DNA of 64,000 bases from Verrucomicrobiales bacterium (lineage in GTDB: Bacteria > Verrucomicrobiota > Verrucomicrobiia > Verrucomicrobiales > DEV007). Every line of letters begins with the position of its first letter. Position 1 is the stretch's first letter. Positions 16,500 to 24,591 of the stretch are shown in pieces. Below the pieces are notes generated by a model. It saw only the letters and a program-made list of their open reading frames with translations, did no database searches and had not been told where the DNA came from. The translations under genes were made by a program, and so were the position numbers. The stretch covers positions 62,001 through 126,000 of the forward strand of contig JAPYUT010000003.1 in the NCBI GenBank assembly GCA_029940475.1. Reading direction: 5' to 3'.

Positions 16500-17917
16500 G
16501 CCTGATACTCACGATCCCGCAGGATACCGGGCTGTGGGATTGGATATTTCCCGTCAACATCAGGAGTAAGCGGAGAATCCGACTTCAGGGTTAGCTTGTC
16601 ATTTTCGGGGCCGAATTCATGTTCAAGGTTGAGCATCTGTTCATAATTGATCACTTGTCCTGTGTGTGCTGCCATGCGCCCCATGCTGGTGACCAGACTT
16701 GATTTCAATCCGCGCTCAACCTCGTTGTGCGGCGTGTTATCACGGATGGCATCAAGCAGATGTTTCCATTCCAGTTCATACGGGTTGGGCTCGGGTTTAT
16801 CCCACTTCCAGACCAGCCCGGGTTGATTGCGCCGGCGCCAGACTTTCTCGATCTTCTGTTCCTTGTAAATACGCGGGTGTGCAGGCGTGTGGCTGGCTGA
16901 GGAGATGACTGCGGAGCCTTTGCTTCCATGGGCGTAGCTGGCGAACTCCTGCTTGCAACCCGTGATATTACGACCGTCCATGAAGAGCTTTGAGCCGTCG
17001 GAAAACGTGTATTCAACGGAGTAGGAATCGAAGTTTTGATCGATATAGTCCCCGCGGTAATGGCGTCCGCCAATAGCCTGTGCCTCAATGGGCCAGTCAT
17101 TTTTCATCCAGCAGCACTCGTCGATGTTGTGGATGAAGAAATCTGAGAACGCACCGCCGGATAACCAGAGAAAGCTGTGAAAATTCTGAATCTGGAAAAG
17201 GATCTCGCTTTGGTTCCCCGGATTTTTCCTTGTTCGGCAGCTGGCCACAGGCCCTTGCATGCGGTAGGCACGCATCATGTTGATTTCGCCGATCGCGCCA
17301 TCTCGGATACGCTTAAACAATTCTCCCCGGGCATCGCAATGACGACACATCAGGCCAACGCCGACCTTGAGGTTTTTTTTCTTTGCCGCTTCGTTCAAGG
17401 CGAACATTCTGCGGGTGGAGGGCCCGTCCGGAGTGAGCGGTTTTTCCATGAAGACGTTCACTCCTTTTTCAATTGCCTTTTTGTAGTGTACCCAGCGGAA
17501 AGCACAGGGGGTGGTAAAGATGGCAATGTCACCGGCTCGGAGCGTGTCGATGGCTTTTGCATAGCCGTCAAAGCCGATATACTGGCGCTCTTTCGGAACA
17601 TCACACGCGGCTTTAATCTCGGGACGGGCTCTCTGTCCGGCCAGTGAGGCATGGCTTTGGTAGAGCCGGTCGGTGTCAACATCCGCCATGGCATAGAGCT
17701 TGATGGGAATGGAGTCCTTGCTGGCTGTGATTGCATTGGCCACGGCACCGGTGCCACGTCCCCCGCATCCAATGAGAGCAAGACGGGTTGGGTCATTGCC
17801 TTGTCCAGCATGAACGTGGGGGATGCTTACGCTGGCGAGTGCGGAGGCAACCGCTATTTTAGTGACGTCACGTCGCTTGAAATTATCTGAAGCTGGAGGG
17901 ATATCCATATTTGCCAT
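16496..17917 (-). CDS. Tat-exported Gfo/Idh/MocA family oxidoreductase
   Basis: The 473-residue product carries a twin-arginine signal (FKRRDVTKIAVASAL, ending near HVHA), so it is exported folded with its cofactor. The Rossmann motif is LIGCGGRGTGAVANAI, and EKPLTPDG is the family's EKP motif. The C-terminal half has the alpha/beta substrate domain typical of planctomycete and verrucomicrobial members. The reaction is NAD(P)-dependent oxidation, reduction or hydrolysis of sugars or related compounds; the substrate is unknown. It is first in a coupled pair with the downstream sulfatase. It is divergent from the large cyclase-kinase gene. Confidence 0.87.
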   Translation of the reverse strand: MANMDIPPASDNFKRRDVTKIAVASALASVSIPHVHAGQGNDPTRLALIGCGGRGTGAVANAITASKDSIPIKLYAMADVDTDRLYQSHASLAGQRARPEIKAACDVPKERQYIGFDGYAKAIDTLRAGDIAIFTTPCAFRWVHYKKAIEKGVNVFMEKPLTPDGPSTRRMFALNEAAKKKNLKVGVGLMCRHCDARGELFKRIRDGAIGEINMMRAYRMQGPVASCRTRKNPGNQSEILFQIQNFHSFLWLSGGAFSDFFIHNIDECCWMKNDWPIEAQAIGGRHYRGDYIDQNFDSYSVEYTFSDGSKLFMDGRNITGCKQEFASYAHGSKGSAVISSASHTPAHPRIYKEQKIEKVWRRRNQPGLVWKWDKPEPNPYELEWKHLLDAIRDNTPHNEVERGLKSSLVTSMGRMAAHTGQVINYEQMLNLEHEFGPENDKLTLKSDSPLTPDVDGKYPIPQPGILRDREYQA

Positions 17918-18091
17918 GGTATCAGGGTAATGTGGCGGCGTTAATTTTCCAACTGCATATATCAGGGCATTATTACATGCTTGTTATTACATCGATTTTC
18001 ACTGGGACTGTCACTTTTCGGTAAAAGACTCGTGATCTTGAGTTAGGGGCTGGAAATACGGCGATGAATAGGCCAAGTTTCCGCTACATTA

Positions 18092-21000
18092 ATGCCCGGA
18101 ACAGAATCAGGACAAGAATCCATGCATGAGCTCACCGTTCTGCTTTTTACTGATATTGCCGGTTCGGTGGAGTTACAGCAACGTCTTGGAACCGAAGCAT
18201 ACACCAGAGTTATTGCCCGGCATGATGAGCTGATCCATTTGGCCTTTGAACAGTCGGGAACCCCCCCGGTTATCCTTAAGGAGACCGGAGACGGAGTGTT
18301 GGCAAAGTTTGGCACCGCAAGCGATGCAGTGAACGCAGCGCTTCGTATCCAGGCATTATTTGCGTATGAAGAATGGCAAGTTGCCAAACTTCAGGTGCGT
18401 ATTGGCATTCATCTTGGCCAGGTGACTGAGATGCCGGAGGAAATTACCGGGGATCGCCGTGCTGTCGGCATGGCTATCAACCTTGCTTCGCGGGTGATGG
18501 ACCTTGCCGAACCTGGGCAGATCCTGACCACGCGTTCAGTGTTTGATGATGCTCGGCAGTTCATTTCTGCGCATCCTCCGATCGGCGATGAAACTGTCAG
18601 GATACCGGAGCTTCAGTGGCCGGCACACGGGCGTTACTTGTTCAAGGGATACGATTCTCCGCTGGATATATTTGAGGTTGGAGCTGAGGGCATTGCTCCA
18701 TTCAAGGCTCCTTCGGGAGGTGCGAAGGCGAAACGCGCAGTGATTGCCGATGAGGAGGAAACCCTTGGATGGCGTCCGGGAGCCGGATTGGTTATCCCGC
18801 GGCGCAAAGACTGGATAGTGATTCGCAAAATAGGAGCGGGGGGCAGCGGAGAGGTCTGGCTTATTGAGCACAAGACCACAAAAGAACAGCGTGCTTTCAA
18901 GTTCTGTTTCGACGCGCAACGACTGCAATCATTCAAACGTGAACTTACCCTGTTCCGTCTGTTGCGTGATGCACTTGGCAGGCGCAAGGATATCGCTTCC
19001 TTGTACGAAGTCTCTGTTGAATCGCCACCCTTTTATCTTGAGAGTGAATTTGTAGAGACTGGAAACCTTGCCGAGTGGGCACAATCACAAGGAGGAATAC
19101 AGGAGGTTTCGATGGCAATTCGGCTCAAATTACTGGCCAGTATCGCGCGCGCGGTTGATGCCGCACATTCAGTGGGGATCATTCATAAGGACATCAAACC
19201 TTCCAATATACTGATTGCGATTGAAGCCGGTGAAATTCTGCCACGTCTCACGGATTTCGGCATTGGCCAATTGGCGAGCACCTCTGAAATTCACCGGCTT
19301 GACATTACTCAAGCCGGATTTACCGGAGAAATCGATCTCAGCGGAGATTCCACCATTGTCGGGACACAACTCTACCTTCCGCCGGAATATCTCGTTGGTG
19401 AGGAACCATCTGTGCAGGGTGATGTGTATGCGCTGGGGATTATCCTCTACCAGCTTGTGACCGGCGATTTGTCGAAGCCATTGGGTTCAGGTTGGCAAAG
19501 GGATATCGACGATCAACTGCTGCGTGAGGATATAGAGCGGTGTGTCGACATGGATCCGCGGCGACGCTTTGCAAGTGCGCAAAGTTTAGCTGAGCGCCTC
19601 GCCAACCTGGAGGAGAGGCGTGCTGTTGCCAAGGACGATGAGAAACGCCAACTTCTTGCGGTTCGTCGGCGCCAGCTGCTTATCTTGACGGGAGTGGGGA
19701 TGGTTATCCTCGGTTTCATTGCCGCATTTCTTGGATATGCCTATTTGCAACAGAAGGAACTTGAAGCACAGGCGAGAGCCACTGCCAGGGAGCAGAGTGA
19801 ACTCAAATCACAGGCGAGAGCCACTGCCAGTGATCTGGATTTCCGTATTGCCGGAAAACTTCTTGCGCAGGATCGTTCCGCTGTTGCCGTAGCCCACCTA
19901 TCGCGAGCATTGCGCCATAATCCTGACAATTCAGCGGCAACACGCAAACTGATGGCAACGCTTGCCGCACGCAATTTCATGCGGCCAGATCGTGCACCTT
20001 TTAATATGGGTGGGCCGGGGCATGTAATCACAGCATACGCGATGGCAGTTTCCCCTGATGGAACAAAGATTGCCACTGTGTATGATTCGGCGACCAAGGT
20101 TGGCATATGGGATTTGCGGAGTGGTAAATCTTTAGCTGAGGATCTGGATCCCGGTGGTGGGCGTTGTTATCGGCTGGCTTTTGATTCCTCGGGTGAGACG
20201 CTGATTACGAGCAGCCTGGGGGCGTTGAGGTTTTGGGATTCAGATACCGGGAAGCTGGAGAATGAGCGTAAGGCCGGAAAGGCTTTGATGAGCATGGATG
20301 GCCGTTACTGGTTACGACAGTTCGGCACGCCGAAATTCTCTCTTTGGGATCTGGAGAATAACGAGGAAATTAAATCATCAATACCTTCGCTGGATCGTGC
20401 GCCGCGTGAGTTCATCTTTGCTCCGAACGGGCGGCAGGTCTTGGCACTTAGTATTCATTGGCTGGGGCAGACTTTTGAGCGTGTGGTTTCGCTGCTTGAT
20501 CTTGATAGGGGGGGGGGAAGCTCTTCTCAATGGAATGAGATCATACGTTTTGAGGATGTCTATACTGTACCGCGGTTATTGCATGCCAGCGCAGATTTTT
20601 CCATGATGGCATTAGCATCAGAAGACGGTTCAGTGCAGGTTTGGCGCCTGCCGGATGGAGAATTGTTACAGACTTTTCCTAGGCCAGGTGATCAGGTCAG
20701 CACGATGGAGTTTAGCCGTGACGGAGGAAAGCTGGTTATAGGTTACCTGGGCAATTCCGCTCTTATATGGGATATGGCAACAGGCGTCCCGATTGGTGGA
20801 CCTTTGCATCATGATGGCGGGGTAATAGGAATCTGGATGAGCCCAAATGGAATTAGTGTTGTCACCGGGTCTCTCGACATGACAACCAGGGTATGGGATC
20901 TCGGAAGCGGGATTGCACTTACCGAACCAATGCATCACAGCGACACACCGGTGGCTGCGAAGTTTCTTGATGCGGGGCGTCGTCTAATCACTGCTTCTTT

Positions 21001-22474
21001 TGATGGTAAAGCTTGGTCTTGGGATCTTCAGGGAAGTGGGGCACTTAGTGTCCCGATTGATAGATCCGGTGAGCGTATAGTCGCCGTCTCGGCAAGTGGT
21101 AAGCTTTACGGAAAACTCATTGATCCCAGAACCTTGCGGGTATTGAGCATGGTCACGGGGACTACCATTTGCCCGGATATTAGGCATGGTTCAGAGATTC
21201 AACTCGCCCAGTTCAGTAAAGATGGCACAAGATTAACGTCTTTTTCTGAGCGGCAGGCGAAAGTCACCGAAGTTACGGATGGGACAATCACTGAGCATGA
21301 ACTCAGCGACCAGAGTGGAGAAATCATCTGGGCGATCGGCCCGAATGGCAATTGTATTATCACTGCTGCTAATGAACCCGGAGTGCGGCAGGGGACTGGT
21401 TTTATGTTGACGAATTTTAGCAATGGCGACGTGCAATCCACCAAGCTCGAGATGAAGCACACGGTTGCTGCAGTGGCGATTCATGGAGATGGAGAGAGGT
21501 TGGCAATCGCATCAAGCAGCGGAGGCTGGCTGTATGAGAGGTCAGGTGATGGGAATTATGTCGCTCGTCAATTTGATGCACTTAAGTATGCGATTTCCAT
21601 GGACTTCAGCAATGATGGATCCCGTCTTTTATGTGGGCGCATTGATTATACCGCGCGTGTTTTTCTTTTTGATAATCAGGAGCTAATAAGTGCTCCATTA
21701 AGACATTCCGGACCGGTGGTGGCCGTAGCCTTTGACAAGGATTCCGTTGAAGGAGAACTTGTAGTTACACTCGCGACAAGTTTTGAGGACGAGATGCGTG
21801 AACAGTCACTCCAGCTTTGGGATATGGAGACTGAAGAGGCCCTTACCCCTCCAATTAAAATAGAAGGCTCGAGTAAGCACCTGTGGTTGCAGTTTGCTCC
21901 GGTGCGGGTTGGCATGGGTAAAGAGGGTCGGCAACTTTCGGTCAACTACAAGGATGGCATGGCTTCTCTTTGGGACGTTTCTCCGTCTTGTGATGGAGAA
22001 GCTCCATCATGGATTAGTAATTTGGGCGAGGCGATCGGTGGTATAAAGCTGGGTGATAATGGCAGATTGGTTACGGTTTCTTTCGAGGAGTATGTCAATG
22101 CACGGGAGCAGGTTCTGGCGCATGTCAGCGCCGGAGCGTTGGGGGATTGGGCTAAGTGGGTGCTGGCAACACGCTCAGAACGGCCGATTTCCCCTAATTC
22201 TCAGGCAGGGATGAGGGAATGGATAGATCACCGGATGAGTTCGAGTAATATTATTGAATTACGTTTAGCTCTCCGTTTATGTCCGGATCATCCCACGATC
22301 AGGGCGTTGCTTGCAGAAAAGTTGTTTGTGAAATCACCCGGCTCATCTGAGGCGCAATGGTTTCTTAACTCGGCAAAGCAGTTCTTTGAGGCTCCGGTAT
22401 TGGAATTGCCTCAGCATGTCAGTGAGCATCAATACAGGCTGGGAAAGGAAGTAATTAAACGGATTGACCGGTGA
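18092..22474 (+). CDS. class III nucleotide cyclase - Ser/Thr kinase - TM - WD40 fusion
   Basis: The 1460-residue product has four parts. Residues about 13-200 form a class III cyclase domain with metal-binding Asp21 (FTDIAGS) and Asp67 (KETGDG), Lys63 and an NLASR transition-state motif near 129. Residues about 240-500 form an intact kinase: IGAGGSGEVW, the FKFC lysine near 269, HKDIKPSN near 365, DFG near 386. One membrane helix spans about 528-551. Residues about 640-1300 are WD40 repeats (WDLRSGK, SPDGTKIATV, VTGSLDMTTRVWDL), probably a propeller facing the periplasm. A 14-residue duplication lies in the juxtamembrane segment. A run of 10 G (20508-20517) lies in the WD40 region. Cyclase and kinase activities are predicted from residues, not tested. 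An internal ATG at residue 11 is an alternative start. Confidence 0.85.
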   Translation: MPGTESGQESMHELTVLLFTDIAGSVELQQRLGTEAYTRVIARHDELIHLAFEQSGTPPVILKETGDGVLAKFGTASDAVNAALRIQALFAYEEWQVAKLQVRIGIHLGQVTEMPEEITGDRRAVGMAINLASRVMDLAEPGQILTTRSVFDDARQFISAHPPIGDETVRIPELQWPAHGRYLFKGYDSPLDIFEVGAEGIAPFKAPSGGAKAKRAVIADEEETLGWRPGAGLVIPRRKDWIVIRKIGAGGSGEVWLIEHKTTKEQRAFKFCFDAQRLQSFKRELTLFRLLRDALGRRKDIASLYEVSVESPPFYLESEFVETGNLAEWAQSQGGIQEVSMAIRLKLLASIARAVDAAHSVGIIHKDIKPSNILIAIEAGEILPRLTDFGIGQLASTSEIHRLDITQAGFTGEIDLSGDSTIVGTQLYLPPEYLVGEEPSVQGDVYALGIILYQLVTGDLSKPLGSGWQRDIDDQLLREDIERCVDMDPRRRFASAQSLAERLANLEERRAVAKDDEKRQLLAVRRRQLLILTGVGMVILGFIAAFLGYAYLQQKELEAQARATAREQSELKSQARATASDLDFRIAGKLLAQDRSAVAVAHLSRALRHNPDNSAATRKLMATLAARNFMRPDRAPFNMGGPGHVITAYAMAVSPDGTKIATVYDSATKVGIWDLRSGKSLAEDLDPGGGRCYRLAFDSSGETLITSSLGALRFWDSDTGKLENERKAGKALMSMDGRYWLRQFGTPKFSLWDLENNEEIKSSIPSLDRAPREFIFAPNGRQVLALSIHWLGQTFERVVSLLDLDRGGGSSSQWNEIIRFEDVYTVPRLLHASADFSMMALASEDGSVQVWRLPDGELLQTFPRPGDQVSTMEFSRDGGKLVIGYLGNSALIWDMATGVPIGGPLHHDGGVIGIWMSPNGISVVTGSLDMTTRVWDLGSGIALTEPMHHSDTPVAAKFLDAGRRLITASFDGKAWSWDLQGSGALSVPIDRSGERIVAVSASGKLYGKLIDPRTLRVLSMVTGTTICPDIRHGSEIQLAQFSKDGTRLTSFSERQAKVTEVTDGTITEHELSDQSGEIIWAIGPNGNCIITAANEPGVRQGTGFMLTNFSNGDVQSTKLEMKHTVAAVAIHGDGERLAIASSSGGWLYERSGDGNYVARQFDALKYAISMDFSNDGSRLLCGRIDYTARVFLFDNQELISAPLRHSGPVVAVAFDKDSVEGELVVTLATSFEDEMREQSLQLWDMETEEALTPPIKIEGSSKHLWLQFAPVRVGMGKEGRQLSVNYKDGMASLWDVSPSCDGEAPSWISNLGEAIGGIKLGDNGRLVTVSFEEYVNAREQVLAHVSAGALGDWAKWVLATRSERPISPNSQAGMREWIDHRMSSSNIIELRLALRLCPDHPTIRALLAEKLFVKSPGSSEAQWFLNSAKQFFEAPVLELPQHVSEHQYRLGKEVIKRIDR
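19767..19830. repeat. 42-bp direct repeat in the juxtamembrane coding region
   Basis: A 22-base sequence at 19767-19788 recurs exactly at 19809-19830, a 42-base (14-codon) period. It duplicates the QARATA segment just after the membrane helix of the cyclase-kinase-WD40 protein and keeps the frame. Confidence 0.85.
20508..20517 (+). repeat. poly-G tract (10 G) inside the cyclase-kinase-WD40 gene
   Basis: Ten consecutive G encode RGGG within the WD40 region near residue 807. The frame is intact as sequenced. A gain or loss of one G would end translation early but leave the cyclase, kinase and membrane parts. Confidence 0.9.
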
Positions 22475-22631
22475 TTTCCCATGCCGGCGTTTCGTTCAGC
22501 GGCTCATGAATTAGCCTGCCGTATACGTCAATGGAGCATCATCCGTAGCTGACGAAAGTGGTATGTTACGTTAATGCAGTGAGCCATAGGCGGATTGGCA
22601 GGTGTGCCAGGGTATTCCAAAGCAGTGCAAC

Positions 22632-23369
22632 CTATCGCCGGTGATTCCTATTGAACCATTCATAGAGTTCTGGGGTGGCATAAGCAGCAGACCAACTATT
22701 ATGTCCCACGTGCTTAAGGGTTGTGAAACGGGCCTTCCTGCCACCGGCTTTATGGATTGCCTCGATCATTTCCACTGAGCGGTGATAAGGAACTGCGCCA
22801 TCCTCGGTTCCGTGGAATGCCCATACAGGAAGATCCTTTAATTTTTCACCATCTTCGGGATTCCCTGCACCGCATATTGGGGCTACGGCAGCGAAAAGTT
22901 TGCTATTTTCTGCCGCAATTTTCCAGCAACCGTAGCCACCCATACTCAGCCCGGTCAGATAAATGCGGTTGGTATCGACGGGAAAGCTTTTGATGATATG
23001 GCCAAGCAATTCAAGGACACCTGTCATCTGTCCAAGTGAGGTCCAGCGCTGATCGGCTGGGCATTGAGGCGAAATGATGATGTAAGGCAGGTTGTCACCC
23101 CTGGCAGCCATGCGGGGAGGACCCCACTTGGCAACGATACTCAATGGTCCGCGGCTTTCGCCACGGCCATGCAGGAACAGAATCACCGGCCATTTCCTCG
23201 GTTTTTTAGTATCGATGCCTCCCGGCAAATAAAGCAGATAGGGAATGGTCGTGGCTGATTTCAATTTCAGTGATTGTTCTACCTGGGTGCCGGGCAAGGG
23301 TTTTTCAGCAGCAGCAAGAGCAGGTGAAATGATCACCGAGAAAAGTATGGTTTTAAATAACAGGCGCAT
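22632..23369 (-). CDS. secreted alpha/beta hydrolase (esterase/peptidase-like)
   Basis: The 245-residue product has a signal peptide (cleavage near ALA at 18-20) and an alpha/beta-hydrolase fold related to feruloyl-esterase/PHB-depolymerase-like proteins. The oxyanion strand is VILFLHGRGES, the nucleophile elbow is GLSMGGYG, the acid lies in HGTEDGAVP and the base in HVGHNSW. It probably hydrolyses esters outside the cytoplasm; removing acyl groups from plant or algal polysaccharides is possible but not shown. It converges on the cyclase-kinase gene, and no strong terminator lies in the 157-base gap. Confidence 0.82.
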   Translation of the reverse strand: MRLLFKTILFSVIISPALAAAEKPLPGTQVEQSLKLKSATTIPYLLYLPGGIDTKKPRKWPVILFLHGRGESRGPLSIVAKWGPPRMAARGDNLPYIIISPQCPADQRWTSLGQMTGVLELLGHIIKSFPVDTNRIYLTGLSMGGYGCWKIAAENSKLFAAVAPICGAGNPEDGEKLKDLPVWAFHGTEDGAVPYHRSVEMIEAIHKAGGRKARFTTLKHVGHNSWSAAYATPELYEWFNRNHRR

Positions 23370-23463
23370 AATGGTGTGGATTGTTGATCAATGAAGTTAC
23401 ATTGGGCATGGCCTCAGGTCGAGCCGGCCGTTATTCTTATTGTATCGGTGAGGATCCAACTGC

Positions 23464-23488
23464 CTGCTTTTTTCATTGGCAAAAGCAG
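23464..23488. other. 8-bp stem hairpin in the divergent intergenic region
   Basis: CTGCTTTT (23464-23471) pairs with AAAAGCAG (23481-23488) around a 9-base loop. It lies between two divergently transcribed genes, so an attenuator or protein-binding site is as likely as a terminator. Confidence 0.35.
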
Positions 23489-23539
23489 TTTATATTGAAC
23501 TTAAGCCGTTTTTAGTCGTGCCCTTAAAGGCTCGAATCC

Positions 23540-23545
23540 TATAAT
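23540..23545 (+). promoter_or_regulatory. candidate -10 box for the DUF1080 gene
   Basis: A perfect TATAAT lies 48 bases before the ATG at 23594. No good -35 hexamer is present at the right spacing. The leader would be about 42 nt. Confidence 0.35.
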
Positions 23546-23593
23546 ACAGGGAAACATTCCCTAATTTCCAACCGCATTTTTTTCTTAATATCC

Positions 23594-24349
23594 ATGAAAC
23601 TGTATTTCCTTTATTTTATCGTTTTCAGCGTGGCGGTTATATTTGGCGTGCTTACAACTCCCTTGTATTGCGATGAAGCAAAAGATTCATCCGTTGCCGT
23701 AATGAAGAAGGCTTTTATCGATGGCACCGGCGAGGGATGGCTTCACCTCAGTGGCAAGGATTTTGTCAATGTTAACTGTGCCGAAAACACCTGGCGATGG
23801 GAGGGAGGACATGTCTTCTGCAGCGGCAAACCTGTTGGCGTGGTGCGGATGAAGAACCCGATCAAGAATTTCGAGTTGGTATGTGAGTGGATGCACAAGA
23901 AAGACGGGGGCAACTCCGGTGTCTTTGTGTGGGCGAGTCCCGCTTCGATCAAGAACCTGGAAGCCGGGAAGGGGCGATTGCCTCATGGCATTGAAGTGCA
24001 GGTTCTGGATTTGGGTTATGCGGAAAAATACACAAAGAAACATAACAAGCCATCGGACTGGTTCACTTCACACGGTGATGTTTTCCCAACCGGACCGGCG
24101 AAAATGAAGCCTTTTCCGCCGGTGGCACCCAATGGCAAACGCAGCTTCCCGACCAAAGAACTGACCAGGGGGATCAATCAGTGGAACCATTATTACGTCC
24201 GCGCTATCAATGGTGAGGTGCGGCTGTGGGTGAATGGTGAGGAGGTATCCGGGGGCAGTGGGTGTGAGCCTGCGGAAGGGTACCTTTGTCTTGAGAGTGA
24301 AGGTTCGCCGGTGGAGTTCAGGAATATCCGTATACGGCCATTGCCGTAA
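23594..24349 (+). CDS. exported DUF1080 (3-keto-disaccharide hydrolase-like) protein
   Basis: The 251-residue product has an N-terminal signal or anchor helix (residues about 4-23). The rest is a concanavalin-like beta-sandwich of the DUF1080 family: FELVCEWMHKKDGGNSGVFVW, IEVQVLD, WNHYYVRAINGEVRLWVNGEEV and FRNIRIRPLP are all typical. Some family members hydrolyse 3-keto-glycosides made by Gfo/Idh-type oxidoreductases, and one such oxidoreductase is encoded about 6 kb away. A functional link is possible but not shown. The gene stands alone. Confidence 0.87.
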   Translation: MKLYFLYFIVFSVAVIFGVLTTPLYCDEAKDSSVAVMKKAFIDGTGEGWLHLSGKDFVNVNCAENTWRWEGGHVFCSGKPVGVVRMKNPIKNFELVCEWMHKKDGGNSGVFVWASPASIKNLEAGKGRLPHGIEVQVLDLGYAEKYTKKHNKPSDWFTSHGDVFPTGPAKMKPFPPVAPNGKRSFPTKELTRGINQWNHYYVRAINGEVRLWVNGEEVSGGSGCEPAEGYLCLESEGSPVEFRNIRIRPLP

Positions 24350-24591
24350 CGGTTATCCGGGGTTTTTGCTTTCCTGTTGCCAAAACAGGAGAAATGACTC
24401 GAGTACAAAGGTTTGCAGTTCCATTATCAGCCGGGTCCATTCCTTAGATTGGCAGTTACGGGTGGGGCAGGACGTTTTTTCGTTTGCCTCAGTGCTACTT
24501 GCAATGTGGCAGGAAGGGTCATTGCCTGGTAGCAACCGGTAGATACGTTCAGTGGTATCTTGTTGTTTCTCTAAGGGAGTAGAGCTTGTGC

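Noticed and set aside
24372-24390. Small hairpin after the DUF1080 gene as a terminator
   Set aside because: The 7-bp stem has no T tract on either strand, so it cannot be called a terminator with confidence.
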